DNA of 64,000 nt from Ruminococcus bovis (GCF_005601135.1 NZ_CP039381.1:1051941-1115940), one strand, 5' to 3'; positions 12,649-22,008 are shown, counted from the stretch's first letter. Notes: generated from the sequence alone by a model not told the origin. Numbers and translations are program-made.

Positions 12649-12684
12649 CAAAAAATCCCTACTCAAAAGAGTAGGGATAATTTT
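12649..12684 (-). terminator. Terminator of the malQ-glgP operon
   Basis: ATCCCTACTC (12655-12664) and GAGTAGGGAT (12669-12678) form a 10-bp stem around AAAA, with A6 on the left giving the U tract for the minus strand. A T run on the right makes it potentially bidirectional. Confidence 0.85.
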
Positions 12685-12708
12685 TTATAGTAGAAAAGTA
12701 ATTTTAAA

Positions 12709-15066
12709 TTACTTTACGTGCCATAGATCCTTAGCATATTCTAGGATTGTTCTGTCAGATGAGAACATACCTGCATTAGCAATGTTGATTAAGCACTTCT
12801 TGCCGAATGCTGTTCTATCCTGATAATCCTTGTTGCCCTTAATCTTAGTATCAACATAATCCTGAAGATCAAGTAGTAGGAAGTAATGGTCTGGGTCATG
12901 CCAAGCAGTACCATTTAGGATAGCTGTGTATAGTTCAGCAAATGAACCTTCACCAACTGCACCACCGTCAGAGAATGTACCGTCAACTAGAGTATCAAGA
13001 ACTGCCTTGATTTCTGGGTTGTTATCATATACTTCTCTTGGGTTGTAAGACTTGTTAGCCTTTAGTTCGTCAATTTCTTCAACTCTAGCACCGAAGATGT
13101 ATTCATTTTCGATACCTGCCTGCTGAGCGATTTCAACATTAGCACCGTCATAAGTACCAAGTGTAACTGCACCGTTTAGCATAAACTTCATGTTGCCTGT
13201 ACCTGATGCTTCTGTACCTGCAGTAGAAATCTGTTCTGAGAAGTCAGCTGCAACAACAATCTTTTCTGCATAAGAAACATTGTAGTTCTGTACAAAGTGA
13301 ACCTTTAGCTTATCCTTAGTATCAGGGTCGTTGTTAACTAGCTTAGCAACTTCGTTGATGTACTTAATGATAGCCTTAGCTCTAGCATAACCAGGAGCTG
13401 CTTTAGCACCAAAGATAAATGCTGTTGGCTGCCAATCCTTTAGTTCGCCCTTCTTTAGCTTGTTATAAATCATAACAATTGAGAATGCGTTTAGTAGCTG
13501 TCTCTTATATTCGTGAAGTCTCTTAACCTGAATGTCAAAGATGAATGATGGGTCAATTTCAACACCTTCAGTATCCTTGATGTAGTTAGCTAGCTGAGTC
13601 TTCTTCTTCTTCTTAATTGTGTTAAATGCACGAACAGTCTTAGCGTCAATGTTCTTTTCAAGACCCTTAAGAACTGATAGATCCTTTAACCAACCATCGC
13701 CAACTCTTTCTGTGATGAAGTCAGATAGTTCTGGGTTACATAGACCTAACCATCTTCTCTGTGTGATACCGTTAGTCTTGTTCTGGAATCTTTCAGGATA
13801 TAGTTCATACCATTCCTTTAGAACATCGTCCTTTAGGATTTCTGTATGAATCCAAGCAACACCGTTTACATAAGAACCAACATAACAAGCTAGTCTAGCC
13901 ATATGAACTAGGTCGCCGTCAATGATAGCCATTTTCTTAGCAAACTGTTCATCGCTAACACCCTTAGCGTGCATATCGTTGTATTCGTGAATAGCAATTC
14001 TTTCGATAATTGTAAGAATTTCAGGTAGAATTTCTCTAATTAGGTTCTTGTCCCACTTTTCAAGTGCTTCACCAAGAACTGTGTGGTTTGTATAAGCAAA
14101 TGTCTTCTGTGCAATATCAAGAGCTTCTTCAAAACCAATACCTTCTAGACCTAGAAGTCTGATTAGTTCAGGAATAGAAATAACTGGGTGAGTATCGTTT
14201 AGCTGAATAGCTGCATGACTTGAGAACTTGCTGAAGTCATTGCCGTACTTAGCCTTATATCTCTTAATAATATCCTGTAGTGAAGCTGAACAGAAGAAAT
14301 ACTGCTGTTTTAGACGAAGTAGCTTACCTTCGTGAGTACCATCGTTTGGATATAGAACAGAAGAAATGTTTTCTGCATCGTTCTTAGCCTTTACAGCTTC
14401 ATCATAGTGTGATGCGTTAAATGCTAGGAAGTCGAATTCGTCAACTGCTTCTGCCTGCCATAGACGAAGAGTGTTAATGCTCTTTGCACCATAGCCGATA
14501 ACAGCCATATCATAAGGTACAGCCTTAACTGTCTGATCCTGGAACTTAACTTCAACTGCATCTTCTTCTCTACGGATGCACCATGGATCTTCAAATCTCT
14601 GCCAGTTATCAGCAATTTCTACCTGATAACCGTCTTCGATTAACTGCTTAAATAGACCGTACTTATAACGGATACCATAACCGTCTAGTGGAACTTCCTG
14701 AGTAGCTGCTGAATCTAGGAAACAAGCTGCTAGTCTACCTAGACCACCGTTACCAAGAGCTGCATCATCAATATCTTCAAATACATTGATGTCAATACCC
14801 TTAGACTTTAGTAGCTTCTTAGTTGTGTCAAGAATACCCATGCAGTATAGATTGTTGTACATCATTCTACCCATTAGGAATTCAGCTGAGAAGTAATATG
14901 CTCTTCTCTTAGAAGCTTCCTTCTTCTGACACTTTTCCCAAGTATCAGCGATTTCACCCATCATTGCTTTACCTAGGCAAAGGTGAAGTTCTGCCGGTGT
15001 AAGTTCCTTAAGAGTCTTACAGTAGTCGTTTTTTGCTGTTAATTCAAGATTTTCAATAATGCTCAT
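12709..15066 (-). CDS. glgP: Glycogen/maltodextrin phosphorylase
   Basis: A 785-residue GT35 alpha-glucan phosphorylase, the usual length. It removes glucose 1-phosphate from the non-reducing ends of glycogen, starch fragments or maltodextrins using pyridoxal phosphate. The PLP-site signature EASGTGNMKFMLNG is present, as are the N-terminal ALGNGGLGRLAACFLDS glucan/phosphate-site segment and VKRLHEYKRQLLN. It starts 3 bp after the malQ stop, and its GGAGG ribosome site lies inside the malQ end, so the two are translated from one operon. The pair gives a cytoplasmic maltodextrin or glycogen breakdown route. MalP and GlgP cannot be separated by sequence here. Confidence 0.95.
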   Translation of the reverse strand: MSIIENLELTAKNDYCKTLKELTPAELHLCLGKAMMGEIADTWEKCQKKEASKRRAYYFSAEFLMGRMMYNNLYCMGILDTTKKLLKSKGIDINVFEDIDDAALGNGGLGRLAACFLDSAATQEVPLDGYGIRYKYGLFKQLIEDGYQVEIADNWQRFEDPWCIRREEDAVEVKFQDQTVKAVPYDMAVIGYGAKSINTLRLWQAEAVDEFDFLAFNASHYDEAVKAKNDAENISSVLYPNDGTHEGKLLRLKQQYFFCSASLQDIIKRYKAKYGNDFSKFSSHAAIQLNDTHPVISIPELIRLLGLEGIGFEEALDIAQKTFAYTNHTVLGEALEKWDKNLIREILPEILTIIERIAIHEYNDMHAKGVSDEQFAKKMAIIDGDLVHMARLACYVGSYVNGVAWIHTEILKDDVLKEWYELYPERFQNKTNGITQRRWLGLCNPELSDFITERVGDGWLKDLSVLKGLEKNIDAKTVRAFNTIKKKKKTQLANYIKDTEGVEIDPSFIFDIQVKRLHEYKRQLLNAFSIVMIYNKLKKGELKDWQPTAFIFGAKAAPGYARAKAIIKYINEVAKLVNNDPDTKDKLKVHFVQNYNVSYAEKIVVAADFSEQISTAGTEASGTGNMKFMLNGAVTLGTYDGANVEIAQQAGIENEYIFGARVEEIDELKANKSYNPREVYDNNPEIKAVLDTLVDGTFSDGGAVGEGSFAELYTAILNGTAWHDPDHYFLLLDLQDYVDTKIKGNKDYQDRTAFGKKCLINIANAGMFSSDRTILEYAKDLWHVK

Positions 15067-15069
15067 TTT

Positions 15070-16563
15070 TTAATTTTCCTCCAGTCTTGAACTGTTGATT
15101 ACCATTTCCTTTAGCTGGTCTGCTAGTTCATCTGTTAGCACACTGCCATCAATTCTCCAAACCCAGTTACCACCAAGTGTTGATGGAACATTCATTCTTG
15201 CCTCTGTACCAAGACCAAGAATATCCTGCATCTGGATAATAGCTGTGTTAGCAACACTTTCGTATGCTGTTCTGATGATACCCCAGTTAAATGCTTCCCA
15301 TTCAGGCATCTTACAGTATTGTCTAGCAAAAGCAACATCTTCAGGCTTAGCTTCTGCCATCCAACCCATAAGGGTATCGTTGTCGTGTGTACCAGAATAT
15401 ACAACACAGTTTTCTGTGTAGTTGTGTGGTAAGTAATCGTTAGCCTCACCACTATCAAAAGCAAACTCCAATACCTTCATTCCAGGGTAACCGGTTTCTT
15501 TTAGAAGTTCCTTTACACTGTCAAAAAGGTCGCCTAAATCTTCAGCAACGATTGGTAGATCCCCTAGCTTTTCCTTCATCATATTGAAGAATTCAATGCC
15601 AGGACCGTCATACCAGTCACCACCGATAGCATTTTCGGCCGGATAAGGAATGGCATAATAAGTATCAAAAGCTCTAAAGTGGTCAATTCTTAGAATATCA
15701 AAGAGCTTTGATGCAGCAGCAATACGATTGAACCACCATTCATAATCTGTTTCTTTTAGATAATCCCAGTCGTACAATGGATTGCCCCATAGCTGACCTG
15801 TTGCAGAGAAATAGTCTGGTGGACATCCAGCTACTCTTACAGGTTGATTGTTTTCGTCAAACCAGAAAATTTCAGGATTTGCCCAAGTATCTGCTGAGTC
15901 CATAGCAACATAGATTGGCATATCACCAAGAATCTTGATGCCAAGGTCATTTACATACTTTCTGAATGCTTCCCACTGTTCATAGAACTTGTACTGTAGG
16001 AAACTCCAGAAGTCAATTTCATCCTTGAACTTTCTTTCGTATTTTTTAATAGCCTCAGGCTCACGAAGTTTGATTTCTTCGTCCGGCCATTCTGTCCAGG
16101 CTTTCATATCAAAGTTTTTCTTAACAGCCATATAAAGGGCATAGTTCTTTAGCCACTTGCTGTTCTTTCTCTTAAAAGCAGTAAAAGGCTTTCTGTCGCA
16201 ATTCTTCTTGAAATTCTCAAATGCAACTCTTAGTACATCAAATCTGTACCAGTAAATAGTAGCATAGTCGATTTCAAATTCTGAGTCGCCCCAGTAACCC
16301 TTGTCAATATCTTCTTGAGTAAGTAAACCTTCTTCCTTGAGAGTATCAAGGTCGATCATATATGGATTACCTGCAAAAGTTGAAAAAGACTGATAAGGTG
16401 AGTCGCCGTAGCTTGTAGGACCAACAGGAAGAATCTGCCAGATCTTCTGACCTGCTTTCTTCAAAAAGTCTGCAAACTCACGAGCTTCTTTACCTAGTGT
16501 ACCAATACCGTAAGGTGATGGTAAGCTAGTAATAGGCATTAAAATGCCGGCTTCTCTTGCCAT
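15070..16563 (-). CDS. malQ: 4-alpha-glucanotransferase (amylomaltase)
   Basis: A 497-residue GH77 enzyme that disproportionates maltodextrins, lengthening short chains for the phosphorylase encoded downstream. Family hallmarks are the N-terminal GILMPITSLPSPYGIGTLG, QSFSTFAGNPYMIDL, the nucleophile region ILRIDHFRAFDTYYAIP, the acid/base segment VAEDLGDL and the C-terminal SGTHDNDTLMGW. The start at 16563 has a CGGAG ribosome site. It is the first gene of the malQ-glgP operon, with a 7-bp inverted repeat (TTGCCTA/TAGGCAA at 16648-16668) in its leader that may be regulatory. Confidence 0.96.
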   Translation of the reverse strand: MAREAGILMPITSLPSPYGIGTLGKEAREFADFLKKAGQKIWQILPVGPTSYGDSPYQSFSTFAGNPYMIDLDTLKEEGLLTQEDIDKGYWGDSEFEIDYATIYWYRFDVLRVAFENFKKNCDRKPFTAFKRKNSKWLKNYALYMAVKKNFDMKAWTEWPDEEIKLREPEAIKKYERKFKDEIDFWSFLQYKFYEQWEAFRKYVNDLGIKILGDMPIYVAMDSADTWANPEIFWFDENNQPVRVAGCPPDYFSATGQLWGNPLYDWDYLKETDYEWWFNRIAAASKLFDILRIDHFRAFDTYYAIPYPAENAIGGDWYDGPGIEFFNMMKEKLGDLPIVAEDLGDLFDSVKELLKETGYPGMKVLEFAFDSGEANDYLPHNYTENCVVYSGTHDNDTLMGWMAEAKPEDVAFARQYCKMPEWEAFNWGIIRTAYESVANTAIIQMQDILGLGTEARMNVPSTLGGNWVWRIDGSVLTDELADQLKEMVINSSRLEEN

Positions 16564-16683
16564 AATGTCAACTCCGTTCGTTAATATTTAGTTGTCTATT
16601 TTCCGTTTAATGGAATACCAATATTAAAAATGTTGTGTTTGTTTCGGTTGCCTACACAACTTAGGCAAAAACCAACTTCTAAA

Positions 16684-16712
16684 ATTTTACCATAAATCTT
16701 GACAAAAATCAA
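16684..16712 (-). promoter_or_regulatory. Promoter of malQ-glgP
   Basis: On the minus strand TTGATT (16707-16712), a 17-bp spacer and TAAAAT (16684-16689). A TTGCCTA/TAGGCAA inverted repeat at 16648-16668 falls just after the expected start and could be an operator or an RNA hairpin. Confidence 0.65.
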
Positions 16713-16744
16713 GTATTTTCTATTCTACTGAGTTCCTAGTAGTC

Positions 16745-17880
16745 TGTGTTGTAAATAGATATGACCCGTTTTAGGGTAAAAATAAAATACGATTTAATAT
16801 TTCGCTTGTTTTACTGACTTTTGATTATGAATATTAATTAATGAATGGATTTCAATTCTAACTTTTCACTCAATAACTGCATTGGACTTTTGTAATCAAG
16901 TGTTCTCATTGTTTTGTTATTACTCCATTCCAAATGTCCTTTTAATTTTGTGTTTAATTCTTCAATATTTCTGAATGTTTCCCATTCATAGAAATATCTT
17001 TGGTCGTTTCTATGACTTCTTTCTACCTTTCCGTTGTGCCAAGGTGTTCGTTGTGGTATTAATTTATGATTTATACCTAGTTTGTTTAATTCTATTTCAA
17101 AAGGACTTTTCACTTCACTGCTTTGATATTTATATGTGAATTCTCTTCCGTTATCTGTTTGAATAGTCTGTATTTTAAACGGAAATTCTTTCAATAACAT
17201 GTTCAAAATTTGGTTGAGTTTTCGTGTATGTTCTTCAAACCCATATACAAATCTCATCCTTGTACATTCATCTATTGCAGTCCATTGATAAAAATGCTTT
17301 CCGTCCCTTAAAGCCTTACCTCTTAAGCAATTATATGGCACTTCTTTTACATCTATCTGCACCTTTTCTCCAGGTATTAACAGTTCCGGATATCTTCTAT
17401 GCTTACGGCTCTTTTTCTTGGTCTTTTTATATTTTACTAAGCCCATTCTTTTAGCTGCATATATCATTCCTGAGTAGCTTCTTGTATATCCTTTTCTCTT
17501 TAAATCACTGTATACTCCATCCCATCCATATCTTTCATAGCACTTTTTGAAAGAATTTCTAATTTGTCTTTCTTCTCTTTTTGTGTGCCTGTTAGGATGA
17601 CTATGTGGTCTGTGTGATTTAGGCAATAGCGATTGCCAGGTACCGTCATATTGGTTACACCATCTCTTTACGCTTGAAAGACTTACACCGTACACTCTAC
17701 TTGCTTTGCTTTTTCCTTTTCTTAGTGCGTATTTTACTATGGCTTGCTTTTCTTTGCTTCTTGTGTTATCATATTCATGAGGAGTACTTCTTTCTTAGGT
17801 TAATGTTTTTTAGCGATTCCATTATACCATATTTTGAAGTTACTCCTCTTTTTTATTGGGTCATATCATTTTAGCACATA
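16745..17880 (-). mobile_element. Insertion sequence with DDE transposase (about 1.14 kb)
   Basis: Imperfect terminal inverted repeats flank a transposase gene. The left end 16745-16767 and the right end 17858-17880 (reverse complement) match at 18 of 23 positions, with the inner ten (GATATGACCC) identical. No clear target duplication is visible. The right end lies 5 bp from the stop of the cinA-type gene. The transposase frame has no proper start (see CDS), so this copy may be inactive. Confidence 0.75.
16838..17695 (-). CDS. DDE-type transposase (rve integrase core), 5' end uncertain
   Basis: The predicted 285 residues start at a GTG. They hold a helix-turn-helix (SLSSVKRWCNQYDGTWQSL), then an IS481/IS3-like rve catalytic domain. 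Candidate DDE residues are D in VQIDVKEV, D in IQTDNGREF and E in GKVERSHRND. Coding similarity to a helix-turn-helix lead (HEYDNTRSKEKQAIVKY) continues 33 codons upstream of the GTG to 17794 without any start codon, then meets a TAA. The natural N terminus therefore appears broken or frameshifted. Around 17200-17225 the +1 frame reads ENSTKF while the main frame reads RKLNQILNM, suggesting two compensating indels. Probably a decaying element. Confidence 0.75.
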   Translation of the reverse strand: MYGVSLSSVKRWCNQYDGTWQSLLPKSHRPHSHPNRHTKREERQIRNSFKKCYERYGWDGVYSDLKRKGYTRSYSGMIYAAKRMGLVKYKKTKKKSRKHRRYPELLIPGEKVQIDVKEVPYNCLRGKALRDGKHFYQWTAIDECTRMRFVYGFEEHTRKLNQILNMLLKEFPFKIQTIQTDNGREFTYKYQSSEVKSPFEIELNKLGINHKLIPQRTPWHNGKVERSHRNDQRYFYEWETFRNIEELNTKLKGHLEWSNNKTMRTLDYKSPMQLLSEKLELKSIH

Positions 17881-17885
17881 CATTT

Positions 17886-18434
17886 CTATTCTTCTGAATT
17901 CTTAGTAGCCTTGATTGCAAGTAGCATACATAGGTTTGTAGTCATTGTTCGTACCTCATTCCTAGAATGTGGTGTATAGTGGCAAAGTTCAGCCCTATAT
18001 ATTGTGGTACTTTCTTTTGTTGCAATTCCTATAAAAACAAGTCCAACAGGCTTTTTATCTGTTCCACCGGTAGGTCCTGCAATGCCTGTTGTTGATACCC
18101 CTATATCAGAAGAGGCAAGTTCCTTGATTCCTTCACACATCTGTGTGGCAGTTTCTTCACTAACTGCACCTACTGTGTTTAATGTTTCATTCTTAACACC
18201 AAGGACTTTGTTCTTAATTCTGTTTGCATAGGAACAAACCCCCAGTTCAAAAACATTACTTGCACCACTGACATTTGTAATTCTCTGAGAAATCATACCA
18301 CCGGTACAACTTTCGGCAGAACTGATTTTCATATTTCTTTCTGTCAGTTCCTTTACAAGGGTGTTTTCTAAAGTAGAAGTATCTATATCTTTCATTAAGT
18401 TATAATAATTTTTATCTGTGATTAAAGTAGCCAT
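17886..18434 (-). CDS. pncC: CinA C-terminal domain / nicotinamide-nucleotide amidase
   Basis: A 182-residue stand-alone CinA-C (PncC) domain, which deamidates nicotinamide mononucleotide to nicotinate mononucleotide in NAD salvage. Diagnostic blocks are SAESCTGGMISQRITNVSGAS, VGAVSEETATQM, TTGIAGPTGGTDKKPVGLVFIG and a conserved C-terminal RxxVRTM-like helix (RNEVRTMTTNLCML). The ATG at 18434 follows GAGGTGATAAA, a strong ribosome site. The competence/damage N-terminal MoCF domain of full CinA is absent. The IS ends 5 bp beyond the stop and leaves the frame intact but has replaced any native terminator. Confidence 0.92.
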   Translation of the reverse strand: MATLITDKNYYNLMKDIDTSTLENTLVKELTERNMKISSAESCTGGMISQRITNVSGASNVFELGVCSYANRIKNKVLGVKNETLNTVGAVSEETATQMCEGIKELASSDIGVSTTGIAGPTGGTDKKPVGLVFIGIATKESTTIYRAELCHYTPHSRNEVRTMTTNLCMLLAIKATKNSEE

Positions 18435-18541
18435 TTTATCACCTCGTTATTATTTTATCAAAAAACCTTATCTATTGCAATTACAGTTGTGTTTTGTTAT
18501 ATTAGTTATAGACTAAAATAACTTTACGGTAATTTTATTTG

Positions 18542-18573
18542 GGCAAACATTGTTTGCCTCTACCTCTTATAAT
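18542..18573 (+). promoter_or_regulatory. Promoter region of rsmE-mtnN with inverted repeat
   Basis: TATAAT at 18568-18573 is the -10. A perfect 7-bp inverted repeat GGCAAAC-ATT-GTTTGCC (18542-18558) overlaps the expected -35 position, so it may be an operator. Confidence 0.5.
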
Positions 18574-18595
18574 ATAGGATACAAGGAGCAAAGCT

Positions 18596-19318
18596 ATGCC
18601 ACATTTTTTTGTTGATGAAGAAATTGAGTCAAAGGAATATTCGCTTTTTGGTGAAGATGGTCGCCATATATCAAAAAGTCTTAGAATGAATAAGGGTGAG
18701 TCCCTAACTTTGTGTTCACCAAGTGGTACTGTTCATAATTGTGTAGTTGAAGAAATCAGCGGTGATATGGTAAAGGTGAATGTTCTTTCCAGCAAAATTT
18801 CCGAAGCTGAACCTGATGTAAAGGTAACACTTTATCAAGCACTACCTAAAGGTGACAAAATGGAACTTATTATTCAAAAGGCAGTTGAAATCGGTGTAAG
18901 TGAGATTGTACCTGTTATTTCTTCAAGATGTGTCAGCAGACCTGACAAAAAATCATTAAGCAAAAAAACAGTCAGATGGCAGAAAATTGCAAAACAAGCT
19001 GCTATGCAAAGTGGCAGAGGAATTGTACCAAAAGTAAAGGAATGCATTTCCTTTAATGATGCAGTTAAAAGTGCTAAGGGTGATAAAGTTATTTTTTATG
19101 AACTTGGTGGAGAAAGTGTAAAAACTATTCTAAAAGATAAGCCAAGTGAAATCAGTATGTTTATTGGCAGTGAAGGTGGATTCAGTTCTGAGGAAGTTAA
19201 CCTAGTTACAGAAAACGGTGGCAGAAAAGCTACCCTAGGTAAAAGAATTTTAAGGGCAGAAACTGCACCTTTGGTTGCATTAACTTTAATTATGTATGAA
19301 ACAGACAATATGGAATGA
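18596..19318 (+). CDS. rsmE: 16S rRNA m3U1498 methyltransferase RsmE
   Basis: A 240-residue SPOUT-class methyltransferase that uses S-adenosylmethionine to methylate N3 of U1498 in 16S rRNA. The N-terminal PUA-like region has HFFVDEE and GEDGRHISKSLRMNKGE. The trefoil-knot C terminus shows FIGSEGGFSSEEV and LGKRILRAETAPLVAL, the family signatures. The mid-region KGDKMELIIQKAVEIGVSEI is equally typical. A GGAG ribosome site precedes the ATG. The next gene, mtnN, starts 10 bp downstream and recycles S-adenosylhomocysteine, the product of this kind of reaction. Confidence 0.96.
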   Translation: MPHFFVDEEIESKEYSLFGEDGRHISKSLRMNKGESLTLCSPSGTVHNCVVEEISGDMVKVNVLSSKISEAEPDVKVTLYQALPKGDKMELIIQKAVEIGVSEIVPVISSRCVSRPDKKSLSKKTVRWQKIAKQAAMQSGRGIVPKVKECISFNDAVKSAKGDKVIFYELGGESVKTILKDKPSEISMFIGSEGGFSSEEVNLVTENGGRKATLGKRILRAETAPLVALTLIMYETDNME

Positions 19319-19328
19319 GGTAATAAAA

Positions 19329-20018
19329 ATGACAGGAATTATTTGTGCATTAAAAATTGAAGTTGACGGTTTAAAGTCAGCAATGGATAGTAGCGAAAAG
19401 AAAACAATTGCAGGTCTTGATTTTATCAGTGGTAAAATCAACGGTAAGGATGTTGTACTTCTTGAATGTGGTATCGGTAAAGTAAATGCTGCTATCGGTA
19501 CTCAGATTATGATTGACTACTACAAGCCTGATGTAATTATCAATTCAGGTATTGCAGGTAGCTTAAGTAAAGACTTAAAGATTGGTGACATTGTTATTTC
19601 TAAGGATTGTGTTGAACATGATATGAACGGTACTGCAACCGGTGATCCTAGAGGTGAAATCTGGTACACAGATGAAAGAAGAATTGACATTCCGGCAGAT
19701 AAGGCTACATATGAAAAGTTATATGAATGTTGCAAAACTATTGATGACATTAATGTTGTTGTGGGTAGAGTGGCAACAGGTGATATTTTTATTGCCGATG
19801 TTGATAAGAGAAAGTTTATTGCAGATGAATTTGGTGCTTTATGTTGTGAAATGGAAGGTGGTGCAGTTGGCCATGTTTGTTACAGAAACAAAGTGCCATA
19901 TGCAGTTCTTCGTTCAATAAGTGACGATATGAACCACAATGAATTCTTAGATTTTGAGAAGTTTAAGGTTTTGGCTGCTGAACATTCAATTAAAGTTATG
20001 AAAGAATTTTTAAAATAA
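19329..20018 (+). CDS. mtnN: 5'-methylthioadenosine/S-adenosylhomocysteine nucleosidase
   Basis: A 229-residue nucleosidase (Pfs/MtnN) that cleaves adenine from methylthioadenosine and S-adenosylhomocysteine, feeding methionine salvage and autoinducer-2 chemistry. Motifs: MTGIICALKIEVDGL at the start, VINSGIAGSLSKDLKIGDIVIS, CEMEGGAVGHVCY with the substrate-binding Met-Glu, and the catalytic Asp in LRSISDDM. The start at 19329 (MTGII) is chosen because a GAGG ribosome site lies about 8 nt upstream. An upstream ATG at 19296 is inside rsmE. It is co-transcribed with rsmE. Confidence 0.95.
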   Translation: MTGIICALKIEVDGLKSAMDSSEKKTIAGLDFISGKINGKDVVLLECGIGKVNAAIGTQIMIDYYKPDVIINSGIAGSLSKDLKIGDIVISKDCVEHDMNGTATGDPRGEIWYTDERRIDIPADKATYEKLYECCKTIDDINVVVGRVATGDIFIADVDKRKFIADEFGALCCEMEGGAVGHVCYRNKVPYAVLRSISDDMNHNEFLDFEKFKVLAAEHSIKVMKEFLK

Positions 20019-20031
20019 TCATTGCATTAAG

Positions 20032-20061
20032 AAAGCCTTACAGAGTCCTGTAAGGCTTTTA
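20032..20061 (+). terminator. Bidirectional terminator between mtnN and the PH-domain gene
   Basis: AAAGCCTTACAG pairs with CTGTAAGGCTTT around AGTC with a T tail. The A run on the left lets it serve the converging minus-strand gene as well. Confidence 0.85.
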
Positions 20062-20063
20062 CT

Positions 20064-21518
20064 TTAGTATTTGTATTTCATTTTTGTTTCTATTATATCT
20101 ACAGCTTCAAGGACTTTGTTGTATTTTAGGTACTTGATTTTGTAGAATTTTCTTTTGTTTGAATAAACATAAACTCTTAGGTGAGCAGTTTTGTAAAAAA
20201 CTTGGAAAGGACTTTGTCTAATCTGTACATACTGAATTTTGTCATACGGAATGTAAGTTCTTGTAATGTTCAGCCTATCAAAGTAATCAATCTGTACTGC
20301 CTTGTCACAAATGGTTATACTGCTTTTTGTGTAGGAATAAATTCTAAAAAATAGCCAGTAAACAAATACTCCAAGGATAGCGAATAAAGGAAATCTAACA
20401 ATCTCTGCAAAATAACCTAGGTAGTGAAGTATTAGCATTGCTGCAACAGTACCTAATATACAATAGAAAGGAAACCATAGGTAGGACATAAATTCTGTCT
20501 TTTTAGGTTTAACTTTGTAGTTTTCTTCTGTTGGTAGGGTAGTGATTTTGCTGAGGATTTTGTTGATATTTTCTTCTCTGTCAGCAGGTATAAGCAAACT
20601 TCTGTCACCTTTTTGTGCACCACTGCCTATTGTTTGAATGTAGGCACTTTTTAGACGAAGAAGTAACATCAGTACACTTTGCTTTATTTGAATTGCATTT
20701 AACTTATCTGTAGTTGTAACAAATTCATATCTGTTCAGTAGTCCTCTTGAAATGTGGATTATATTATTCCTTATCTTTGTTGAGAAAAATGCATTGCTTG
20801 AAAGCTGATACACATAGGCAATACCCCAACAAATTATCAGTAATGTTGCAAGACCCGATACAGCAGGAGGTACACCAATCTTAATAATATAAGAAGAAAT
20901 ATCCAGCTTATTCACAAAGTAATTTTTGAAAAGGTCAACAACAATATCGGAAGTTTTGTATAGGACAGGTGCTATAATAAGCAAACCTGTAAGTGCGTTA
21001 CTCCATGTTGCAGCCATTAGAATTATTCTAAGGAAACCACCTTTATACTTTAGGTCAACATCTTGTTTGCCGAAAATCTCAGCCTTTAGTGCAAGGTCGT
21101 TCTTTTTACTTAGAAAAAGGTTGTAGTCACCTTTAGCAGTGTAAGAACCCGGTGTGTTTATAATAACCTTCCTTGCTCTGAAAATTCTGTAAGTAAAAGC
21201 CCTTTCAACATAAACCGACTGAATACAGTTGTAGGGAATATCAGCTCTTTTCTTAAAGAAAAATCCTTTCTTTGTATAGACACTTTTCTCTTTCTCAAGG
21301 TACATTGTACTTCTGTATTCAAGGATAATATACGCAAATAAGAAAATAACACACAAAGCAGAAATAGAGAAGTTAGTGATAAAAGCAGCAGTTGTTGTTG
21401 GCTTATACAAAAAGTTTTGTAGCACAGGAACAACAAGCAAAGGAAATAGCCTTGTTAAGTCATATAAAATTGTATAGAAGTGAGCTTTCTTGTATAGCTT
21501 TCTGTTCCTAAATTTCAC
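20064..21518 (-). CDS. Bacterial PH (bPH2/DUF304) membrane protein, YdbT-like
   Basis: A 484-residue membrane protein with three bPH2-like cytoplasmic modules alternating with transmembrane pairs. Hydrophobic segments lie near residues 17-35, 46-68, 165-190, 220-240 and 355-395. The PH-type motif is repeated: ADIPYNCIQSVYVERAFTYRIFRARKVIINTPG, then TTTDKLNAIQIKQSVLMLLL, then IPYDKIQYVQIRQSPFQVFYKTAHLRVYV. This matches the YdbT family, which in Bacillus is paired with YdbS, as here. No enzymatic role is known; these proteins have been linked to antimicrobial resistance. The downstream partner of 21534-21953, with a 15-bp gap. Confidence 0.85.
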   Translation of the reverse strand: MKFRNRKLYKKAHFYTILYDLTRLFPLLVVPVLQNFLYKPTTTAAFITNFSISALCVIFLFAYIILEYRSTMYLEKEKSVYTKKGFFFKKRADIPYNCIQSVYVERAFTYRIFRARKVIINTPGSYTAKGDYNLFLSKKNDLALKAEIFGKQDVDLKYKGGFLRIILMAATWSNALTGLLIIAPVLYKTSDIVVDLFKNYFVNKLDISSYIIKIGVPPAVSGLATLLIICWGIAYVYQLSSNAFFSTKIRNNIIHISRGLLNRYEFVTTTDKLNAIQIKQSVLMLLLRLKSAYIQTIGSGAQKGDRSLLIPADREENINKILSKITTLPTEENYKVKPKKTEFMSYLWFPFYCILGTVAAMLILHYLGYFAEIVRFPLFAILGVFVYWLFFRIYSYTKSSITICDKAVQIDYFDRLNITRTYIPYDKIQYVQIRQSPFQVFYKTAHLRVYVYSNKRKFYKIKYLKYNKVLEAVDIIETKMKYKY

Positions 21519-21533
21519 AACTATATCCTTTCT

Positions 21534-21953
21534 TTATTCTTTGTATGCTCTAAATAATCTTCCTAAGTCAGCATCTACCTGACTGACATAAGCAGTAGCA
21601 CCTGCAGTATGGAATGCTACAGTATAAACTTTGAAAAGTCTTTGTACCGGTGTTTGGATAAGTTCAACATACTGAATTTTCTTTGCCATTATGTTCATTC
21701 TTTTTCTCATCAATATACCTTTGGTTATGGTGATACCGTCTTTCCTAACAACCAGTGTTGTAACATGATAAACAAGAGGTACAGCAATAAGGTATATAAT
21801 TAAGAATGTTAACAAATCCACTCCGGCAACAATAAAGGCTATTAAAGGTGAAAAAATATATATGCCACCACTAATAAATGCAAAAAGTAAGCAAACCATA
21901 GCACATCTTGTACGCCAAACTTTCTTTGCATTTTTGGATAATTTTCGTTCCAT
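21534..21953 (-). CDS. bPH2 (DUF304) membrane protein, YdbS-like
   Basis: 139 residues with two transmembrane segments (about 14-35 and 43-63) followed by one bPH2 module (VVRKDGITITKGILMRKRMNIMAKKIQYVELIQTPVQRLFKVYTVAFHTAGATAYV). It is the first gene of a two-gene minus-strand operon with the YdbT-like protein. The size and order match the ydbS-ydbT pair of other Firmicutes. A role in the membrane is inferred from the family; the substrate or partner is unknown. Confidence 0.85.
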   Translation of the reverse strand: MERKLSKNAKKVWRTRCAMVCLLFAFISGGIYIFSPLIAFIVAGVDLLTFLIIYLIAVPLVYHVTTLVVRKDGITITKGILMRKRMNIMAKKIQYVELIQTPVQRLFKVYTVAFHTAGATAYVSQVDADLGRLFRAYKE

Positions 21954-22008
21954 TAGTTACTCCCAATAAAAAATATATGTATAATCATTATATATAAAAT
22001 GAAACGAC

